From positions 1 to 11,113 of the forward strand of contig CANJPN010000168.1 of the NCBI GenBank assembly GCA_947475855.1: a stretch of 11,113 nt of DNA, written 5' to 3'. Below are positions 6,745 through 11,113 of this stretch, in pieces; within the stretch, counting starts at the first letter, position 1; each line of letters begins with the position of its first letter. Both the position numbers and the translations under genes were made by a program. Source of the DNA: Bradyrhizobiaceae bacterium (GTDB lineage Bacteria > Pseudomonadota > Alphaproteobacteria > Rhizobiales > Hyphomicrobiaceae). The notes under the pieces were generated by a model, which was not told where the DNA came from, made no database searches, and saw only the letters and a program-made list of their open reading frames with translations.

Positions 6745-8199
6745 ATGCAAAAACCCGTCGTTACTCGCTTTGCTCCTTCGCCCACCGGCACGCTTCACAT
6801 CGGCGGCGCCCGAACGGCCCTGTTCAACTGGCTCTACGCCAAGCACACCGGCGGCAGGTTCCTGCTGCGCATCGAGGACACCGACCGCGAGCGCTCCAAG
6901 CAGGAGCACGTAGATGCGATCCTGAATTCGCTGCGCTGGCTGGAACTCGACTGGCACGGCGAGCCGCTGTTCCAGTTCGCGCGAGCGGACCGCCATCGCG
7001 AGGTCGCCCGGCAGCTTCTTGCTGAGGGTAAGGCCTACAATTGTTACCTGACGACAGCCGACCTGGAAGCGATGCGCGGCGCGATCGACGCAGAGCGCGC
7101 GCTCGCCAGGGAAGAGAAGCGCGCACCGCGTGGACCTCAGACCATCCAGAGCCCCTGGCGCGACCGCGACCCCAAGGAAGCCCCCGCCGGCGTCACGCCC
7201 GCCATCCGCCTGCGCGCGCCCCGGGAGGGCGAAACCATCGTCGAGGACAAGGTCGCCGGCCGCGTCGTCGTCCAGAATACCCAACTCGACGACATGATCA
7301 TCGTCCGCAGCGACGGCGCGCCGACCTACAACTTCGCCGTCGTCGTCGACGACCACGACATGGGCGTCACGCATGTGATCCGCGGCGCCGACCATCTCAA
7401 TAACGCGAGTCGCCAGACCCAGGTCTATCTCGCCTGCGGCTGGGACGTGCCGGTGTGGGCGCATGTGCCGCTGATCCACGGCCCCGACGGCGCCAAGCTG
7501 TCGAAGCGCCATGGCGCACAAGGCACCGACGAGTACCGCGCCATGGGCTATCTGCCGGTCGCGTTGCGCAACTACCTTGTGCGCCTCGGCTGGAGTCACG
7601 GCAACGACGAGATCATGTCGACCGAGCAGATGGTCGAGTGGTTCGAACTCGACGGCATCGGTAAGAGCGCCGCGCGGTTCGACTTCGCCAAGCTCGCCGA
7701 CCTCAACGGCCACTACATCCGCAAGTCCTCGCCCGCCCAGATCAAGGCGCGCCTTCAGGAAGCGCTTCCCGAAATGGAGAACGGCGCCGTGACGAAGGCC
7801 GAGCTCGACCGCGTCGGCTGGGACACGCTCGACGCGATCCTGCCCGCCCTGATGGAGCGTGCGAAGACTTTGAAGGACATCCCCGCAGGTGCCGCTTTCC
7901 TCCTCGCCACGCGCCCGCTTAAACTCGAGGAAAAGGCCGCCAAGATCCTCGACACCGACGCCAAGGCGACGCTGAAATCACTCGCCGCCGAATTTGCGAC
8001 CGCCGCGACGTGGGACGCACCGACCCTCGACGGCATCATCCGCGCCTACGCCGAGCAGGCGGGCAAGAAGCTCGGCCAGATCGCCCAGCCCCTGCGCGCC
8101 GCCCTCACAGGCAGCACCGTCTCTCCGCCCGTCGGCGACATGATGGTCGCGCTGGGTTGCGAAGAAGCCCTGGCCCGTATCGCCGATCAGGCTGCCTGA
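6745..8199 (+). CDS. gltX: glutamyl-tRNA synthetase
   Basis: This 484-residue cytosolic class I synthetase attaches glutamate to tRNA-Glu and has the normal bacterial GluRS length. It shows FAPSPTGTLHIGGART (HIGG at 18-21), RIEDTDRERS, the catalytic-domain stretch GVTHVIRGADHLNN near 207-220, and the KLSKRHG motif at 251-257. The zinc-binding cysteines of E. coli-type GluRS are absent: only Cys100 remains, in YNCYLT. The position after IRG, commonly Asp, is Ala215. Many alphaproteobacteria have two GltX copies, one sometimes charging tRNA-Gln; this copy sits next to a genuine glnS, so a discriminating role on tRNA-Glu is the simplest reading. The ATG at 6745 has no clear Shine-Dalgarno sequence. 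The 286-bp spacer upstream is shared with glnS. Confidence 0.96.
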   Translation: MQKPVVTRFAPSPTGTLHIGGARTALFNWLYAKHTGGRFLLRIEDTDRERSKQEHVDAILNSLRWLELDWHGEPLFQFARADRHREVARQLLAEGKAYNCYLTTADLEAMRGAIDAERALAREEKRAPRGPQTIQSPWRDRDPKEAPAGVTPAIRLRAPREGETIVEDKVAGRVVVQNTQLDDMIIVRSDGAPTYNFAVVVDDHDMGVTHVIRGADHLNNASRQTQVYLACGWDVPVWAHVPLIHGPDGAKLSKRHGAQGTDEYRAMGYLPVALRNYLVRLGWSHGNDEIMSTEQMVEWFELDGIGKSAARFDFAKLADLNGHYIRKSSPAQIKARLQEALPEMENGAVTKAELDRVGWDTLDAILPALMERAKTLKDIPAGAAFLLATRPLKLEEKAAKILDTDAKATLKSLAAEFATAATWDAPTLDGIIRAYAEQAGKKLGQIAQPLRAALTGSTVSPPVGDMMVALGCEEALARIADQAA

Positions 8200-8227
8200 T
8201 TTCGCTGCGAACTTCTTGTTTTCCGTC

Positions 8228-8273
8228 ATGGTCCGCCCCGGATCAGTGTCCGGGGTAAACTCAGGCGGACCAT
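8228..8273. repeat. GC-rich intergenic palindromic repeat after gltX
   Basis: Outer arms ATGGTCCGCC (8228-8237) and GGCGGACCAT (8264-8273) are perfectly complementary over 10 bp. Inside, CCCCGG (8236-8241) and CCGGGG (8250-8255) form a second palindrome. The inner core resembles the CCCGGA...TCCGGG palindromes dispersed between genes in Bradyrhizobium-like genomes (recalled, not searched). It starts 28 bp after the gltX stop and could also end gltX transcription. Confidence 0.6.
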
Positions 8274-8306
8274 CCACGACACGCTGATGCTGATGGAGAT
8301 TGCGAT

Positions 8307-8696
8307 ATGACCGACCGCTTCCCGAAAGGCCTCGAGCTGCGCAAGCAGGTGCTTGGCGAGGCGCACGTCGAGCGCTCGATGGCCAACACCAACAAGTTCA
8401 TGATGCCGATGCAGGAGTTCACAACCGAATCCTGTTGGGGCACGGCATGGTCACGCCCGGGTCTCCCGATGAAGACGCGCAGCATGCTGTGCATTGCACT
8501 GTTGACCGCGCTCAATCGCCAGCATGAACTCGGCATGCACGTCGCCGCGGCCCTCGACAACGGCTGCACGGTATCCGAGGTCCAGGAAGTGCTTATGCAT
8601 GCGGCTACATATTGCGGCGTCCCCGCCGGCCTCGATGCTTTCCGCACCGCCGAAAAAGCCCTCAAGGAACGCGGCGTCGATCTGAACGATCTTTGA
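8307..8696 (+). CDS. carboxymuconolactone decarboxylase (CMD) family protein
   Basis: This 129-residue protein matches PcaC-type gamma-carboxymuconolactone decarboxylases in length and pattern: W47 after ESCWGTAW, GLPMKTRSML (52-61), HELGMHVAAALDNG (73-86), EVQEVLMHAATYCGVPAG (91-108). PcaC removes CO2 from 4-carboxymuconolactone in the protocatechuate branch of the beta-ketoadipate pathway. The CxxC of the related AhpD peroxidase group is absent, so a decarboxylase-like fold without thiol peroxidase chemistry is favoured. No other pca genes are in the window, so it may be a stand-alone paralogue with another lactone or hydratase substrate. The ATG at 8307 has GGAG eight bases upstream. The gene starts 107 bp after gltX, beyond a palindromic repeat, and converges on the DUF2339 gene 9 bp away. 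Confidence 0.9.
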   Translation: MTDRFPKGLELRKQVLGEAHVERSMANTNKFMMPMQEFTTESCWGTAWSRPGLPMKTRSMLCIALLTALNRQHELGMHVAAALDNGCTVSEVQEVLMHAATYCGVPAGLDAFRTAEKALKERGVDLNDL

Positions 8697-8705
8697 TGCC
8701 CTATT

Positions 8706-10949
8706 CTATGCGGAAGGCGGCGGAGCCGCGTTGTCTTGTCCTCTCGCTCCTGCGCTGTGCTGGAACAGCAGCCGCTGATACACGAGCCCGATGCCGATCA
8801 GCACGACACCAAGGCTGATGAACGATAGAGCGCGCCACAGCCCGGTAAGCCCCTGCATATCGAGCAGGAACACTTTCAGTACCGACAGCACGACGAGCGC
8901 GGCGGAGGCGAGCCGCGCCGGCTTCGAGCGGAATGCAACGCCGTAGGCGAGAAATGCAAGTCCGAGGGCGAGCCATGCCACCGAGTAGGCCCACTGCTCT
9001 GCACCTCCCGTGCGTCGCCACCAGTGGATCACCGGTCCCTGGAACATATGGCGTACTTCCAGCGTCACGAAGGCGAGCAATAAAGCGACGGCCAGCATCG
9101 CGATCATGTTGACGTACCATGCTGGGCGCACGTCGCGTGCTGCTCGCGCCGCCAGCACGGCCATGGCGCCGGGCATCAGATAGGCGATCGACAGCGAACT
9201 GATCCAAGGTGCGCCTTGGATGGCTTGCCGCGAGAACAACGGGTTCTGATCGAATCCTAGACCGACGAACGCGACCGCCGCCGCGATGCAGCCCAATACG
9301 ATCGAACCCCACCGGAAGACCGGATTGCCTCGTGCGAGATCGAGCCGCGCCAGCACATAGGACAGTCCGAGGCTCGCCGTCGTCTGCAATCCCATCTCGA
9401 CGTGGCTCGAACCCTCGTACAACGGATCGCCGCCGTGCAGCAGGTGACGGATTTCGTAGCCGACGAGCAATGCCGAAAACAACACCGCGAGGCCGTCGCA
9501 GAGCCGGACAGAGATGTCGTCGGTGCGGGAGCCGAGCAAGCGCGCAGCGAGCGCGAACGATGCCGCAGGCACGCCGTAGCCGAAAAGCAGCCAGTTGAAG
9601 ATCGGCGTGGCGCCTGCCGACGCCCCCATGATCCGCGGATGCCACGCGACACGAGCCAGCACGATCATGCCAAGCGCGACCACCGCATAACGCAGCACCG
9701 GAATGTCACGCCGCACAGCCACGAACGCCGTGCCGAGGGCTGCGAGCGCAAACGCCACGGTGAGATAGCCGCGCTCGAGCCCGCACGTCATCGCCAGGGC
9801 TAGCGCTGCGATTGACGCGGCGGCAAGCGACCCTGTCCCTAGTCGCAGGGCAAGCGTTGCGGCGCGCGATTCTGCGCGCTGGAAGATCTCCGCGCCGATC
9901 GCAAACAAAGCGGAGAGCAAGACGCCCGCCGCCGCGAAGCGGATCGATTGGTCGAACTGCGTCACGCGCAAATACGCGATCACAAGCGCTGCGAGAGGCG
10001 GTAGCGTCGCTGCCGCTGCCAGGCAGGAAGCCGTTCTGATTGGCAATGCCGCGCCGCGCATGAGACGACGCGCAGCCGCAGCCGCAATCGCCAACGGAAC
10101 GAAAGTCGCGAAAGTAAGGAAAGCGTCGATTCGCTCCGGCAAGAACAGCGCTTGCTGGAACTGCCGCAGATAGTACGGCATGTCAGACGGAGGAACCTTC
10201 AAGCCCTTCCAGTGCAGCATGACGGCGACGGCCACGAGGCCAGCCATCAGCATCGCACCTGCAACAGGCGCAGCCGAGAAGCCGGTCGTCACGAGGATCG
10301 CAATCGAGATCAGGGCAAACGCCTGCGCGCGAGCCGGATCCGCGCTGTCGCTGAACATCACCACGATGCCAATGAGCACCAGCATCAGCAGCGCGGCATG
10401 TCCGATCCAATCCGGCGCGGCATCCGAGTCTGCTGTTGTGGAATGTGGCTCGATCCCCATGAAAAAGGCAGCCAATCCGAGCTGCGCGAGAACGTGCGCC
10501 ATGACGGCCGTAAGCAGGTCCTGCGCGACGCGATCGTCGAGGGCCATGAGAAGGCCGGTCCACAACAATGCGCCTGCAACGACGCCCCCCGCGAGCCACA
10601 GCCAGTCACGCAAACGCGCGAGTCCGAAGGCCGCAGCACCGACCACGCCGAGATAGACGACGACCGGCCACGGATTGGGTACGCTCGAAGATACGAGCGC
10701 CGGTGCTGCGTATGCACCCAGCAACCCCACGCCTGCGAGAGCTGGCCCATGCACCGCAGCTGCCGCCAGCGCCCCCAATGCGATTGCGCCGAGAACTAGG
10801 AACGCCGGCCCGGAATCCAGGAACCCGTAAAGTGCGTGCGCGGCATAGGTCGTGCCGAGGGCAACGACGGTGGCAGCACTCGTCAGCGCGCTTGGGATGT
10901 GCGCAGCCGGAAGCACGGGGAGATCGAATAGACGCTCGCGGCGGCGCAT
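8706..10949 (-). CDS. DUF2339 polytopic inner-membrane protein, probably 5'-truncated
   Basis: The 747-residue product is almost wholly hydrophobic, with about twenty predicted membrane segments. It matches the DUF2339 family of predicted membrane proteins. Recognisable pieces are HIPSALTSAATVVALGTTY (17-35), HGPALAGVGLLGAY (67-80), and two repeats each carrying E-[IV]-R-H: EIRHLLHGG (499-507) and EVRHMFQGP (631-639), the latter followed by EQWAYS. The tail ends in RALSFISLGVVLIGIG. The function of the family is unknown; an envelope or glycan-related role has been suggested only by context elsewhere. Full-length members usually have about 150-200 more residues before the RRRE segment, including a coiled coil and the first membrane helices. 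Here RRRE is at residue 2, and no ATG, GTG or TTG occurs between 10949 and the in-frame stop at 11100-11102. Only AGEH just upstream resembles the family. The start is therefore uncertain and the gene may be a remnant. Confidence 0.85.
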   Translation of the reverse strand: MRRRERLFDLPVLPAAHIPSALTSAATVVALGTTYAAHALYGFLDSGPAFLVLGAIALGALAAAAVHGPALAGVGLLGAYAAPALVSSSVPNPWPVVVYLGVVGAAAFGLARLRDWLWLAGGVVAGALLWTGLLMALDDRVAQDLLTAVMAHVLAQLGLAAFFMGIEPHSTTADSDAAPDWIGHAALLMLVLIGIVVMFSDSADPARAQAFALISIAILVTTGFSAAPVAGAMLMAGLVAVAVMLHWKGLKVPPSDMPYYLRQFQQALFLPERIDAFLTFATFVPLAIAAAAARRLMRGAALPIRTASCLAAAATLPPLAALVIAYLRVTQFDQSIRFAAAGVLLSALFAIGAEIFQRAESRAATLALRLGTGSLAAASIAALALAMTCGLERGYLTVAFALAALGTAFVAVRRDIPVLRYAVVALGMIVLARVAWHPRIMGASAGATPIFNWLLFGYGVPAASFALAARLLGSRTDDISVRLCDGLAVLFSALLVGYEIRHLLHGGDPLYEGSSHVEMGLQTTASLGLSYVLARLDLARGNPVFRWGSIVLGCIAAAVAFVGLGFDQNPLFSRQAIQGAPWISSLSIAYLMPGAMAVLAARAARDVRPAWYVNMIAMLAVALLLAFVTLEVRHMFQGPVIHWWRRTGGAEQWAYSVAWLALGLAFLAYGVAFRSKPARLASAALVVLSVLKVFLLDMQGLTGLWRALSFISLGVVLIGIGLVYQRLLFQHSAGARGQDNAAPPPSA

Positions 10950-10993
10950 GTGCTCGCCAGCGTAAGCTAAGCAGACTCTATGAACTTGACCAA

Positions 10994-11030
10994 CGAATCT
11001 CGAATGTGATTCTGTCTTCGCACTGATTCG
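10994..11030. repeat. cluster of CGAAT/ATTCG inverted motifs in the right-edge spacer
   Basis: CGAATC (10994-10999) pairs with GATTCG (11025-11030), and GAAT (11002-11005) pairs with ATTC (11009-11012) inside it, giving nested inverted repeats between the DUF2339 start and the divergent frame at 11043. These could be an operator or part of a mobile-element end. The arms are short, so chance is possible. Confidence 0.25.
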
Positions 11031-11042
11031 CGGGGGCGGGAC

Positions 11043-11113
11043 ATGGCGGGCAAATCTCCGGTGAAGGCGAGTGACGTGCAGATTGCGGCGCTCGAAGCGT
11101 TAGGGCGGTCGCA
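11043..11113 (+). CDS. start of an unidentified divergent CDS, possibly an IS630-type transposase or other HTH protein
   Basis: An ATG at 11043, preceded by the purine-rich GGGGGCGGG, opens a frame of 23 complete codons to the window edge: MAGKSPVKASDVQIAALEAL, then GRS. The N-terminus resembles, from memory, helix-turn-helix transposases of the IS630 group, which often begin with a short lead into an ALEALARS-like helix. The fragment is far too short to prove this. It runs divergently from the truncated DUF2339 gene, which would fit an insertion that removed that gene's 5' part. Confidence 0.35.
   Translation, partial: MAGKSPVKASDVQIAALEALGRS

Noticed and set aside
6718..7713. 331-codon open frame on the minus strand across gltX
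   Set aside because: It is fully antisense to a certain gltX, its composition is that of a GC-rich shadow frame, and no family motif is seen.
10152..10799. 215-codon plus-strand frame opposite the DUF2339 gene
   Set aside because: Arg/His/Cys-rich low-quality translation, antisense to a continuous membrane-protein frame.
1..11113. CRISPR array, defence system or phage genes
   Set aside because: No regularly spaced repeats and no such protein families; every sizeable frame is accounted for by housekeeping or metabolic genes.

Overview
The window looks like the chromosome of a GC-rich alphaproteobacterium, most likely of the Hyphomicrobiales (Bradyrhizobium / Xanthobacteraceae-like). The signs are strong third-position GC in every gene, two TctC/Bug-type solute-binding proteins, a rhizobial-style iron superoxide dismutase, a GluRS without the zinc-finger cysteines, a DUF2339 giant membrane protein, and a GC-rich intergenic palindrome of a kind common in this order. 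No lineage assignment was computed.

Layout. Positions 1-737 (minus) hold the N-terminal 245 residues of a TctC-type periplasmic binding protein that runs off the left edge. It is followed by a terminator-like hairpin and sodB (909-1505, minus). Divergent from sodB is an SDR-family protein (1699-2502, plus), whose usual Tyr-x-x-x-Lys catalytic pair is replaced. A hairpin-rich convergent spacer separates it from a second TctC protein (2629-3591, minus) and a DapA/N-acetylneuraminate-lyase superfamily protein (3664-4656, minus). The last two lie in the order of an operon (DapA-like first, then TctC) and could couple uptake and cleavage or conversion of an organic acid; the substrate is unknown.

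The central block is translation machinery: glnS (4773-6458, minus) and gltX (6745-8199, plus) diverge from a 286-bp spacer containing two overlapping perfect inverted repeats that share one arm. After gltX come a palindromic intergenic repeat and a small carboxymuconolactone-decarboxylase-family gene (8307-8696, plus). This converges, with only 9 bp between the genes, on a 747-residue polytopic DUF2339 protein (8706-10949, minus).

The DUF2339 gene seems to lack the N-terminal part normal for its family. A new divergent reading frame begins at 11043 just outside it, so the right edge is a candidate rearrangement or mobile-element junction. No tRNA, rRNA, CRISPR array or complete insertion sequence was seen. 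No stretch above 300 bp is without a gene. Most of the window is ordinary chromosome; the points worth a second look are the glnS-gltX control region, the active-site changes in the SDR and DapA-like proteins, and the truncated right-edge gene.
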